Of a stretch of DNA of 8,527 nucleotides, positions 1 through 6,335 are shown piece by piece. This DNA comes from DASVFB01 sp036380275 (GTDB lineage: Bacteria; Actinomycetota; Thermoleophilia; Gaiellales; Gaiellaceae). Position 1 is the first letter of the stretch. Each line of letters starts with the position of its first letter. Position numbers and translations under genes: made by a program. The stretch lies in the NCBI GenBank assembly GCA_036380275.1, contig DASVFB010000202.1, positions 1 through 8,527 on the forward strand, given 5' to 3'. The notes under the pieces were generated by a model, which saw nothing but the letters and a program-made list of their open reading frames with translations, was not told the origin of the DNA and ran no database searches.

Positions 1-6
1 CGCCGA

Positions 7-39
7 GTTCACAGCTCGGTCACCACTTGTTCACCAGGC
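7..39 (+). promoter_or_regulatory. PHO-box-like operator: three 11-nt direct repeat units
   Basis: Three units start at 7, 18 and 29, exactly 11 nt apart, with cores GTTCACA, GGTCACC and GTTCACC. The well-studied actinobacterial PhoP site (Streptomyces PHO box) is built of 11-nt direct repeats with core G(G/T)TCAYY, and these units fit that core; the last four bases of each unit fit poorly. The array ends 42 nt before the response regulator ATG at 82, a suitable place for autoregulation. No convincing -10 hexamer is visible between 40 and 66, so the promoter itself is not located. The array could instead serve a gene to the left of the window. Confidence 0.5.
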
Positions 40-81
40 GCGAACCCACAGACGCCGGCGCGACCCGGAAGATTCAAACGG

Positions 82-777
82 ATGCCAAAGGTCCTGATCG
101 TCGAGGACGACTACGTCATCGCTGACGGTATGTCGCGCCATCTGCGCGTCGCCGGCTTCGACCCGGTCTGGGTCGGCAAGGGGACGACCGCCCTCGCGCG
201 CCTGCGCTACGAGCGCGCCGACGTCTGCGTGCTAGACCTGATGCTTCCCGAGCTCGACGGGTGGCAGATCATCGAGGCGGCGCGAAAGGAAGGGATCGGC
301 ACTCCGATCGTCGTCGTGAGCGCGCGCGGAAGTGAGCAGGACCGCGTACGGACGCTCGAGCTCGGCGCGGACGACTACGTCGTGAAGCCCTTCTCGATGC
401 AGGAGCTCGTCGCGCGCGTTCGCGCCGCGGCGCGTCGCGGAGCACGGCGTGTCACCGCCGAGCGCGGCGACGCCATCGAGATCGAGGAGCTGCGCATCGA
501 CCCATCCGTCGTGCAGGCATTCGTTTCCGAAGAGAGCGTCGATCTGACGCCGACCGAGTTCCGCCTGCTGCACATGCTCGCGACCGAGCGCGGCCGCGTC
601 GTCACGCGCGATGAGCTCCTGCAGACGCTCTGGGGGCGGAGGCACACGTACCGCGATCGCACAGTCGACGTCTTCGTGCGCAAGCTCCGCGAAAAGATCG
701 ACCGCCGCACGCCGCATCACACCTTCATCCAGACGCGCTACGGCGTCGGTTACCGCTTCGAGCCGACGCCCAAATAA
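82..777 (+). CDS. OmpR/PhoB-family two-component response regulator
   Basis: A 231-residue cytoplasmic transcription factor, the usual length for the family. The N-terminal receiver domain (about 1-120) has the acidic pocket E8-D9-D10, phosphoacceptor D52 in LDLMLPELDG, switch residue S80 and the invariant K102 in the KPF motif. The C-terminal winged-helix DNA-binding domain (about 130-229) contains the LTPTEFRLL segment, a recognition helix around T194-R203 (TVDVFVRKLR) and the closing hairpin RYGVGYRF. The ATG is preceded by GGAAG at 67-71, a 10-nt gap. No sensor kinase follows, so the partner is either upstream of the window or elsewhere. The next gene begins 36 nt downstream on the same strand. 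The PHO-like repeats upstream make a PhoP/RegX3-type role possible, but the fold alone does not separate these from MtrA-like regulators. Confidence 0.95.
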   Translation: MPKVLIVEDDYVIADGMSRHLRVAGFDPVWVGKGTTALARLRYERADVCVLDLMLPELDGWQIIEAARKEGIGTPIVVVSARGSEQDRVRTLELGADDYVVKPFSMQELVARVRAAARRGARRVTAERGDAIEIEELRIDPSVVQAFVSEESVDLTPTEFRLLHMLATERGRVVTRDELLQTLWGRRHTYRDRTVDVFVRKLREKIDRRTPHHTFIQTRYGVGYRFEPTPK

Positions 778-801
778 GTTTCCCGCCGCCCGGAAGTCCG
801 G

Positions 802-814
802 TAATACTGGGGCA
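802..814 (+). promoter_or_regulatory. possible leaderless -10 element (TAATAC)
   Basis: TAATAC at 802-807 is followed by six bases and then the ATG at 814, so the predicted +1 falls on the A of the start codon. This is the spacing of leaderless actinobacterial transcripts. The -35 position (779-784, TTTCCC) is weak. The G run at 809-812 lies too close to the ATG for a normal Shine-Dalgarno sequence. The downstream gene could equally be read through from the response regulator. Confidence 0.35.
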
Positions 815-1815
815 TGGCCGAGGAATGGCCCTCGCCCCACCATCACGAGGCTCATCCCCTTCCGCGCGTCGAGGACCTGCCGGCCGCCTGGGAGGGCTAC
901 GACCGCGAGCGGGTGCAGGCCGCCTTCGACGCTTTCTACCGACACATCGCGCAGTTGGACGCCACGCTGCGCACGCTCGAGGCTGTCGAGGTCTTCCGGG
1001 GAGAGGCCTCCGACCTTCGCGCTGAGCTGCGCTCGATGCGCGCTGCGGGCTGGTCGCCGTACCCGCGTGGCTACGCGCTGACGCCCGAGCGCTCGATGCT
1101 CGGCTCGGTGCCCGAAGCCGTGCCGCGGATCGCGCTCGAGGTCATCTTCCTCGTCATTGTCGCTGCCGTCGTCGCCGTCGCGGAGCTCTCGGCGCTCGAG
1201 ATTGTCGTTGTCATGGCCGGCGCCGTGCTGATCACGTTTCTCGTCGAGTTGATCGCGGCGCGCGAACGCGGCGGCACGACGCCGATTCCCGCAGCGCCGC
1301 CCACAGTCGCGCCGGTGCCCGCTCCGCCGCAGCCTCGGTCGGTCGAGGTGGTGCGCCGCGAGCGTGCGGCGGTAGTTGTGGATGAATCGACGGAAGCGGA
1401 TGAAGAGGTCGCCGACGACGGCAGCGGCTGGGCCGCGTTCGCCGAGCCGGCGGGGCCCGAGCCGGTCGTGCTGATGGGCGCGCTCGCGGCGGACGAGGAG
1501 GCGCCGCGGCAGGAGGCCATCGCAGCGCCGGATGAGCCGCCGAAGCCGGAGCCGGAGCAGGAGCGGGAGGAGCCTGCGGAGAGCGGGCTGGAACCGGCTG
1601 CCGAGGTCGACGAGGCGGAGACGGGCGTCATCGCCAGGCGCCGTTTCCTCCGCCGCAAGCAGCGGGCGACAGCGGCCGCGCCTGAGCCCGAACTGGAGCC
1701 GGAGCCCGCGCCGAAGCATGTCCGGGTGCTGCCTCAGCCAGAGACGGCCGTCGCCGAGGCAGACCTCCCGCCCTGGGAGCGCGGCTTCGACGACACGGAA
1801 GAACGGCGATCCTGA
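814..1815 (+). CDS. uncharacterised two-helix membrane protein with acidic Pro/Glu-rich tail
   Basis: I do not recognise a named family for this 333-residue protein. An N-terminal soluble part (1-100) is charged and probably helical, with a possible coiled coil around 30-75. Two hydrophobic segments follow at about 104-123 and 128-147, separated by a very short loop, which suggests a membrane hairpin with both ends in the cytoplasm; there is no signal peptide. Residues 150-333 are low complexity, rich in Pro, Glu and Ala, and probably disordered. A short motif occurs near both ends: DLPAAWEGYD at 21-30 and DLPPWERGFD at 317-326. The gene lies 36 nt after the response regulator, and its TGA (1813-1815) overlaps the proposed CTG start of the protease, suggesting co-expression. 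A membrane scaffold or adaptor role is only a guess. Confidence 0.8.
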   Translation: MAEEWPSPHHHEAHPLPRVEDLPAAWEGYDRERVQAAFDAFYRHIAQLDATLRTLEAVEVFRGEASDLRAELRSMRAAGWSPYPRGYALTPERSMLGSVPEAVPRIALEVIFLVIVAAVVAVAELSALEIVVVMAGAVLITFLVELIAARERGGTTPIPAAPPTVAPVPAPPQPRSVEVVRRERAAVVVDESTEADEEVADDGSGWAAFAEPAGPEPVVLMGALAADEEAPRQEAIAAPDEPPKPEPEQEREEPAESGLEPAAEVDEAETGVIARRRFLRRKQRATAAAPEPELEPEPAPKHVRVLPQPETAVAEADLPPWERGFDDTEERRS

Positions 1816-3794
1816 GAGCGATCGGGCTCGTCGCGGCGCTTGCGGCCGCGCTCGCCGGATTCGGCGTGCTCCCGGGCGAGACCGGCGCCAACAACGGCAG
1901 CTCGCCGAAGGTCAGCGCGCAGGTTCTGCGCGACACGGCCAGCGGCAGTGAGGCCCGATTCGTCGTTTACCTCGGCGACCAGCCCGATCTGAGCGCCGCC
2001 TACGCCATGCGCGACCAGGACGCGCGCGGCTGGTACGTCTACAGAACGCTTCGCGAGCACGCCGCGCGAACTCAGGCACCGATCATCGCGCAGCTCGAGG
2101 CTCGCGGCGTGCCGTATCGCTCTTTCTGGGCCGCCAACGTCGTCATGACCGAGGGCGACAGCTCGCTCGTCGACGCGCTCGCCGCCCGCGCCGACGTGAA
2201 GTCGATCGAGTCGGACGCCAAGTCCGACTGGCTCGAGGACGTCGAGGCGCCGTTCGACTTCGACTCGGTCTCGGCGCTCACGGCGGCCGCGTCGCCACAG
2301 CGTCCAACCACGCCGGGCGCCGTGGAGTGGGGCGTCAACGACGTCCATGCCCCAGCGTTGTGGTCGGCCGGTTACACCGGCCAGGGCATGGTCGTGGCGA
2401 GCGCGGACACCGGCGTCAGGTGGACGCACGGCGCGCTCAGGAACCAGTACCGCGGCTGGAACGGCACCAACGCGGACAACAACTACAACTGGCACGACGC
2501 GATCCACGGCGGCGGTGGCGTGTGCGGCCCGGACACCGTCCAGCCGTGCGACGACGACAGCCACGGAACGCACACGACCGGCTCCGCGGTGGGCAGCGAC
2601 GGAGGGACGAACCAGATCGGCGTCGCTCCGGGCGCGAAGTGGATCGGTTGCCGCAACATGGATCAGGGCACCGGGAGCCCGGCGACCTACACCGAGTGCT
2701 TCCAGTGGTTCATCGCACCGACGAACCTCAGTGGTCAGAACGCCGATCCGACGAAACGGCCGCACGTCATCAACGACAGCTGGACGTGTCCCGCCAGCGA
2801 AGGTTGTGCGGCGAACACGCTCCAGACCGTCGTGCAGAACACCGAGGCCGCCGGCATCTTCGTCGAGGCCTCCGCGGGGAACAGCGGGCCGGGCTGCAGC
2901 ACCGTCTCCGATCCGCCCGCGATCTACTCCTCGGCCTTCTCCACGGGTGCCGTCGACAGCAGCAACACTCTCGCCGGCTTTAGCAGCAGAGGGCCCGTCA
3001 CTGCGGACGGCTCGAACCGCATGAAGCCGGAGATCGTTGCACCCGGCGTCAACGTGCGCTCGTCGGTTCGGTCGAGCGACACCGCCTACTCGACGTTCAG
3101 CGGGACCTCGATGGCCGGCCCGCACGTCGCCGGCGTCGTCGCCCTGTTGTGGTCGGCCCGCCCCGACCTGGTCCGGAACATCGCCGCGACGAAGCAACTG
3201 CTGACCAACACCGCCAACCCGGCCGTCGGTGGCGGCGGAACCGGCTGTGGCGGCAGCAGGGTCGTTCCAAACAACAATTTCGGCTCGGGGCTCGTCGACG
3301 CGCTCGCCGCGTACAACGCCTCTGGCTCCTCCCAGTCCCGCACGCTTACAGTTACGAAGGCGGGGAAAGGCACGGGCACAGTCACATCGAGCCCGGCGGG
3401 AATCAACTGCGGCGCAACCTGTTCGGCGGGCTTCGCGAACGGCAGCGCGGTCACGGTGACGGCCAGTGCGGCCACGGGCTCGACCTTCTCCGGCTGGAGC
3501 GGCAGCGGCTGCTCGGGAAAAGGCACGTGCACGGTGACGATGAGCGCAAATCGCTCCGTCAAGGCCACCTTTGCCAAGACCTGCACTGTGCCTCAGCTCA
3601 AGGGCAAGCTGCTCGCGCAGGCCAGACGCGCCATCATTCGCGCGCGCTGCTCGGTCGGCTCAGTCACCGGGGCCCACTCCAGCTCGGTCAAGAGGGGGCG
3701 CGTCGTCTCCCAACGGCCGGTGGCGAGCGCGCACCGCGCCGCCGGCGTCAGGGTCAACCTGGTCGTCAGCAAGGGGAAGGCGAAGTCGCGCTGA
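1812..3794 (+). CDS. secreted subtilisin-like (S8) serine protease with beta-repeat and PASTA domain
   Basis: An extracellular endopeptidase precursor, 660 residues if started at CTG 1812. Residues 1-26 form a signal peptide (LRAIGLVAALAAALAG core, cleavage perhaps after TGA). An inhibitor-I9-like propeptide spans about 49-138. The catalytic domain (about 175-500) carries D199 (DTG), H251 (HGTH), oxyanion N357 (AGNSG) and S433 (GTSMAGPHVAG), so the triad is intact. Several paired cysteines suggest disulfides. A Bacterial-repeat/InlB-type beta domain (about 509-590, with GWSGSGC) and one PASTA domain (about 591-660) end the protein. The first ATG/GTG/TTG in frame is GTG 1866, which removes most of the signal peptide and has no ribosome site. 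CTG 1812 overlaps the preceding TGA as CTGA and has GGAAG at 1797-1801. The start is therefore uncertain (1812 or 1866); the family is not. Confidence 0.93.
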   Translation: MRAIGLVAALAAALAGFGVLPGETGANNGSSPKVSAQVLRDTASGSEARFVVYLGDQPDLSAAYAMRDQDARGWYVYRTLREHAARTQAPIIAQLEARGVPYRSFWAANVVMTEGDSSLVDALAARADVKSIESDAKSDWLEDVEAPFDFDSVSALTAAASPQRPTTPGAVEWGVNDVHAPALWSAGYTGQGMVVASADTGVRWTHGALRNQYRGWNGTNADNNYNWHDAIHGGGGVCGPDTVQPCDDDSHGTHTTGSAVGSDGGTNQIGVAPGAKWIGCRNMDQGTGSPATYTECFQWFIAPTNLSGQNADPTKRPHVINDSWTCPASEGCAANTLQTVVQNTEAAGIFVEASAGNSGPGCSTVSDPPAIYSSAFSTGAVDSSNTLAGFSSRGPVTADGSNRMKPEIVAPGVNVRSSVRSSDTAYSTFSGTSMAGPHVAGVVALLWSARPDLVRNIAATKQLLTNTANPAVGGGGTGCGGSRVVPNNNFGSGLVDALAAYNASGSSQSRTLTVTKAGKGTGTVTSSPAGINCGATCSAGFANGSAVTVTASAATGSTFSGWSGSGCSGKGTCTVTMSANRSVKATFAKTCTVPQLKGKLLAQARRAIIRARCSVGSVTGAHSSSVKRGRVVSQRPVASAHRAAGVRVNLVVSKGKAKSR

Positions 3795-3795
3795 C

Positions 3796-3824
3796 TTGAC
3801 TTCCGTTCACCGGCTCGCTACATC
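3796..3824 (+). promoter_or_regulatory. sigma70-like promoter for the ABC importer operon
   Basis: TTGACT at 3796-3801 matches five of six -35 consensus bases. It is followed by a 17-nt spacer and TACATC at 3819-3824 as a moderate -10. Transcription would start near 3831, leaving a leader of about 85 nt before the ATPase ATG. The -35 element begins two bases after the protease stop codon, so the importer operon appears to have its own promoter rather than depending on the protease transcript. The assignment is by consensus only. Confidence 0.5.
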
Positions 3825-3844
3825 TTTCGGCGGGGCCAAGAAAA

Positions 3845-3881
3845 GGCAGGGAGGCAGGGTCTGACGAGTGAGGCGGCAGGG
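3845..3881 (+). repeat. three GGCAGGG direct repeats in the importer leader
   Basis: Exact copies of GGCAGGG lie at 3845-3851, 3853-3859 and 3875-3881, inside the predicted 5' leader. The first two form GGCAGGGAGGCAGGG, four G runs with very short loops that could form a two-tier G-quadruplex in RNA or DNA. Function is unknown; GC-rich purine tracts can also arise by chance. Confidence 0.4.
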
Positions 3882-3917
3882 ACCGTTCGTGCGACGCCGC
3901 GCGGCGTGGGCGCTCCG

Positions 3918-4694
3918 ATGGTCCAGCTCGAGCAAGTGCGCAAGAGCTTCGGCGATCTCGTCGTGCTCGACGGCATCGATCTAGCAGTCGCGCCGGGCGA
4001 CGTGCAGGTCATCATCGGCCCGAGCGGCAGCGGCAAGAGCACGCTGCTGCGCTGCGTCAACCTGCTCGAGCCGGTCGACTCCGGCCGGATCTTCCTCGAG
4101 GGGAAGGAGATCACGGGCAAAGGCGTTGATGTCTCGGAGGTTCGGCAGAACGTCGGCATTGTCTTCCAACAGTTCAACCTGTTCCCACACCTGCGGGTGA
4201 TCGACAACCTGACCCTCGCCGCGCGCCGCGTTCGCAAGCGCCGGCGCGCGGATGCCGAGGAGAGCGCGCACGAACTGCTCGAGCGCGTGGGGCTCGGGGA
4301 GAAGGCGAAGCAGTTTCCGCACCAGCTTTCAGGCGGGCAGCAGCAGCGCGTCGCGATCGCGCGCGCTCTGATGATGAACCCGCACGTGATGCTGTTCGAC
4401 GAGGTCACGTCGGCGCTCGATCCCGAGCTCGTCGGCGAGGTGTTGATCGTCATGCGCGACCTTGCGAAGGACGGCATGACGATGCTCGTCGTCACACACG
4501 AGATGCAGTTTGCACGCGAGGTCGGGGACCACCTCGTGTTCATGGACGAGGGAGTGATCGTCGAGCAGGGCAAGCCAACCGATTTGCTCGATCGTCCGAA
4601 AGAGGAGCGGACGCGGCGCTTCCTGCGCCGGACGCTTCAGCTAGCTGAGTCCCTGGAGGAGCTATCCCTCACCGAGGAAGGAGAATTGGAATGA
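3918..4694 (+). CDS. polar amino acid ABC importer, ATP-binding subunit
   Basis: The cytoplasmic ATPase that powers the importer encoded by the next three genes, 258 residues from ATG 3918. Visible motifs are Walker A GPSGSGKST at 34-42, Q-loop FQQFNLFPH around Q84-Q85, signature LSGGQ at 137-141, Walker B VMLFDE ending at catalytic E162, D-loop SALD at 165-168 and switch H194 in VTH. The FQQFNLFPH and THEM sequences are typical of the GlnQ/HisP amino acid group. An in-frame GTG at 3906 would add four residues (MGAP); ATG 3918 fits the usual family start better, but neither has a clear Shine-Dalgarno sequence. A 14-bp palindrome (3894-3907) overlaps that GTG. The stop TGA overlaps the binding-protein start as ATGA, so the two are translationally coupled. 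Confidence 0.95.
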   Translation: MVQLEQVRKSFGDLVVLDGIDLAVAPGDVQVIIGPSGSGKSTLLRCVNLLEPVDSGRIFLEGKEITGKGVDVSEVRQNVGIVFQQFNLFPHLRVIDNLTLAARRVRKRRRADAEESAHELLERVGLGEKAKQFPHQLSGGQQQRVAIARALMMNPHVMLFDEVTSALDPELVGEVLIVMRDLAKDGMTMLVVTHEMQFAREVGDHLVFMDEGVIVEQGKPTDLLDRPKEERTRRFLRRTLQLAESLEELSLTEEGELE

Positions 4695-5608
4695 AGCATC
4701 TGACAGGTGCGGTTCTCGTCGCGGCGGTCGTCGCGTCGTTGACATTCGCCGCGCTGGGCACGGCCTCGACGTCGGGCAAGAGCGGTGCGAAGAGCACGGC
4801 TGCGGCGGCGAAGCTTCCTGCGCTTCCGTCGTATGTGAAGGCGCGTCACAAGTGGGTGATCGGCGTGAAGTGCGATTACGTCCCGTTCGGCTACTACGAC
4901 GTGCAGGGCAACCATCGCGGGTACGACGTCGCGATCGCGCGCCGCTTCGCCACGCTGGCGTTCGGCGCCCCAAGGAAGGTCAAGCTCGTGTGTGTGACCA
5001 CACCGAGCCGGATCCCGACCCTCCAATCGTCGCAGGTGGACATGATCATCTCGACGCTTACCTGGACGGCGGCGAGAACACAGGTGATCGATTTCTCGGC
5101 TCCGTACTACAACGCAACGGGGCGCTTGCTCGTGCCGAACAACTCGTCGATCAACTCGTTGCAAAATCTCTCCGGCAAGACGGTCGTCACGACGCGCGGC
5201 GCGATCTATGCGACGTGGATCCGGAACTGCTTCAAGAGCACGAACCTGCTCGAGGTCGATGGAACGGCCGCGGCCGTCCTCGCCGTCAAGGAGGGGCGTG
5301 CCGACACGTTCATGTTCGACGACGCTTTGATTCTCGGCGTCGCGGCTCAGGATCCGACTCTGAAGCTGACGAACGACAAGTTCCTGAACGTTCCGTGGGG
5401 CATCGGACTGCGCAAGGGAGACACCGCGGCAGTGAAGTGGGTGAACGCCGCGATCAACTACATGCGGAAGCGCGGCGAGTTCGCGGAGATCCTCAAGGCC
5501 AACGCGCCGAAGAAGTACTGGTCCACGTTCGTTCCCAACGCGCCGGGCCCGAAGACGACGTTCAAATATCCCGTCGGTCAGGACCCATCGGCGGTCTGCA
5601 CTTCCTAG
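4691..5608 (+). CDS. amino acid ABC importer, extracellular substrate-binding protein
   Basis: A 305-residue exported protein of solute-binding family 3 (SBP_bac_3) that captures the substrate for the two permeases. Residues 1-25 form a signal peptide, followed by an Ala/Ser/Lys-rich linker (26-46) and the two-lobed binding domain (about 54-285). Family landmarks are VPFGYYD (64-70), GYDVAIAR (77-84), the ligand-binding R129 in TWTAARTQVIDFSAPYY, and D210-D211 in the second lobe. No cysteine occurs before C61, so there is no lipobox, although Gram-positive binding proteins are usually lipoproteins. Four cysteines (C61, C101, C180 and one near the C-terminus) might form disulfides. AAGGAG at 4678-4683, 7 nt before the ATG, is the best ribosome site of the operon and fits high expression. 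The substrate cannot be named beyond a polar or amino-group compound. Confidence 0.93.
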   Translation: MKHLTGAVLVAAVVASLTFAALGTASTSGKSGAKSTAAAAKLPALPSYVKARHKWVIGVKCDYVPFGYYDVQGNHRGYDVAIARRFATLAFGAPRKVKLVCVTTPSRIPTLQSSQVDMIISTLTWTAARTQVIDFSAPYYNATGRLLVPNNSSINSLQNLSGKTVVTTRGAIYATWIRNCFKSTNLLEVDGTAAAVLAVKEGRADTFMFDDALILGVAAQDPTLKLTNDKFLNVPWGIGLRKGDTAAVKWVNAAINYMRKRGEFAEILKANAPKKYWSTFVPNAPGPKTTFKYPVGQDPSAVCTS

Positions 5609-5613
5609 CAACC

Positions 5614-5644
5614 ACGGGCGGCCGTGCTCTGCACGGCCGCCCGT
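5614..5644 (+). terminator. perfect 14-bp hairpin between binding-protein and permease genes
   Basis: The arm ACGGGCGGCCGTGC (5614-5627) pairs perfectly with GCACGGCCGCCCGT (5631-5644) across a 3-nt loop. It starts six bases after the binding-protein stop and ends ten bases before the permease ATG. Only three T follow, so it is a weak intrinsic terminator at best. It more likely attenuates transcription or protects the 3' end of the binding-protein message, giving more binding protein than permease, as is common in such operons. Confidence 0.65.
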
Positions 5645-5654
5645 TTCATCTCTC

Positions 5655-6335
5655 ATGAGCCTGCTCGCCAGCTTCGACTGGGGGACGATCTGGGATAACC
5701 GCGGCCTCCTCTCCGAGGGGCTGTGGCGGACGATCCAGGTCTCGGCGATCGGCATCGTCGGGGCGACCGTGATCGGGATCGTGCTCGGCGCAGTCCGCGC
5801 GAACCGTATCCCTGTTCTGACTCAGCTTGCCGCCACCTACGTAGAGGTCATCCGCAACACGCCGATTCTCGTGCAGATTTACCTCCTCTTCTACGGGCTG
5901 CCGTTGCTGAGCCCGCACCTGACCTTCACGGGCTTCACTACGGCTTGGCTCGCTGTGACGATCTGGGGCGGGGCGTTCAACACGGAGAACTTCCGGGCCG
6001 GTTTCGAAGCCGTCCCGTACCGCTATCGCGAGGCGGGCCTCGCGCTCGGCTTCAGCAGCCTGGCGACGTTCTTCCGCGTGACTCTGCCGCTCGGCGGCCG
6101 CATTGCGTTGCCGTCTACGACCAACACGTACGTGTCGGTCTTGAAGAACACGTCGCTGATGACGGCGATCGGCTTCCAGGAGCTGACGACCACATCACGC
6201 TCGATTTCGGCATCGAACTTCCGGGACGTCGAGATGCTGACGACCGTCGGGGTCGCCTACCTCGTGCTCGCCTGGAGCCTCTCTGGCGGCATGCGACTGC
6301 TCGAACGCCGGCTTTCCTTCGAGGATGCGGGATGA
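5655..6335 (+). CDS. amino acid ABC importer, permease subunit (first)
   Basis: An integral membrane protein of the HisM/GlnP family (BPD_transp_1), 226 residues, the usual length. Hydrophobic segments lie at about 26-47, 55-80, 92-108, 165-180 and 193-210. The cytoplasmic EAA loop that docks on the ATPase is E126-A-G-LALGFSSLATFFRVTLP145, with the expected EAG, a central G132 and terminal LP. RNTPILVQIYLLFYGLP (67-83) is the typical amino acid permease motif. It pairs with the next gene to form the channel. No Shine-Dalgarno sequence precedes the ATG, because the strong hairpin ends only ten bases before it. Its TGA overlaps the next ATG. Confidence 0.94.
   Translation: MSLLASFDWGTIWDNRGLLSEGLWRTIQVSAIGIVGATVIGIVLGAVRANRIPVLTQLAATYVEVIRNTPILVQIYLLFYGLPLLSPHLTFTGFTTAWLAVTIWGGAFNTENFRAGFEAVPYRYREAGLALGFSSLATFFRVTLPLGGRIALPSTTNTYVSVLKNTSLMTAIGFQELTTTSRSISASNFRDVEMLTTVGVAYLVLAWSLSGGMRLLERRLSFEDAG

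Noticed and set aside
232..1719. 495-codon open frame on the minus strand
   Set aside because: It is Arg/His/Asp-rich shadow sequence lying across the response regulator and membrane protein genes, with no recognisable domain; long antisense frames are expected at this GC content.
1500..1720. Repetitive-looking GAGCC/GCCGGAG tract
   Set aside because: It is explained by Pro-Glu-Ala codons of the acidic tail; no regular unit length, so not a tandem repeat or CRISPR array.
1734..3197. 487-codon open frame on the minus strand
   Set aside because: It is antisense to the protease, whose catalytic motifs prove the plus-strand frame; composition is Arg/Val/Ala-biased without domains.
3805..3815. 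GTTCACCGGCT, a single PHO-box-like unit inside the importer promoter
   Set aside because: Neighbouring positions 11 nt away do not match the core, so there is no direct repeat as at 7-39.
4637..5755. 372-codon minus-strand frame opposite the binding protein
   Set aside because: It is a shadow of a well-supported SBP_bac_3 gene with no motifs of its own.
5723..6331. Upstream extension of the second permease frame, implying a 465-residue protein
   Set aside because: This part overlaps the genuine first permease and reads as charged low-quality sequence; the ATGA junction at 6332 with GAGGA upstream explains the start.
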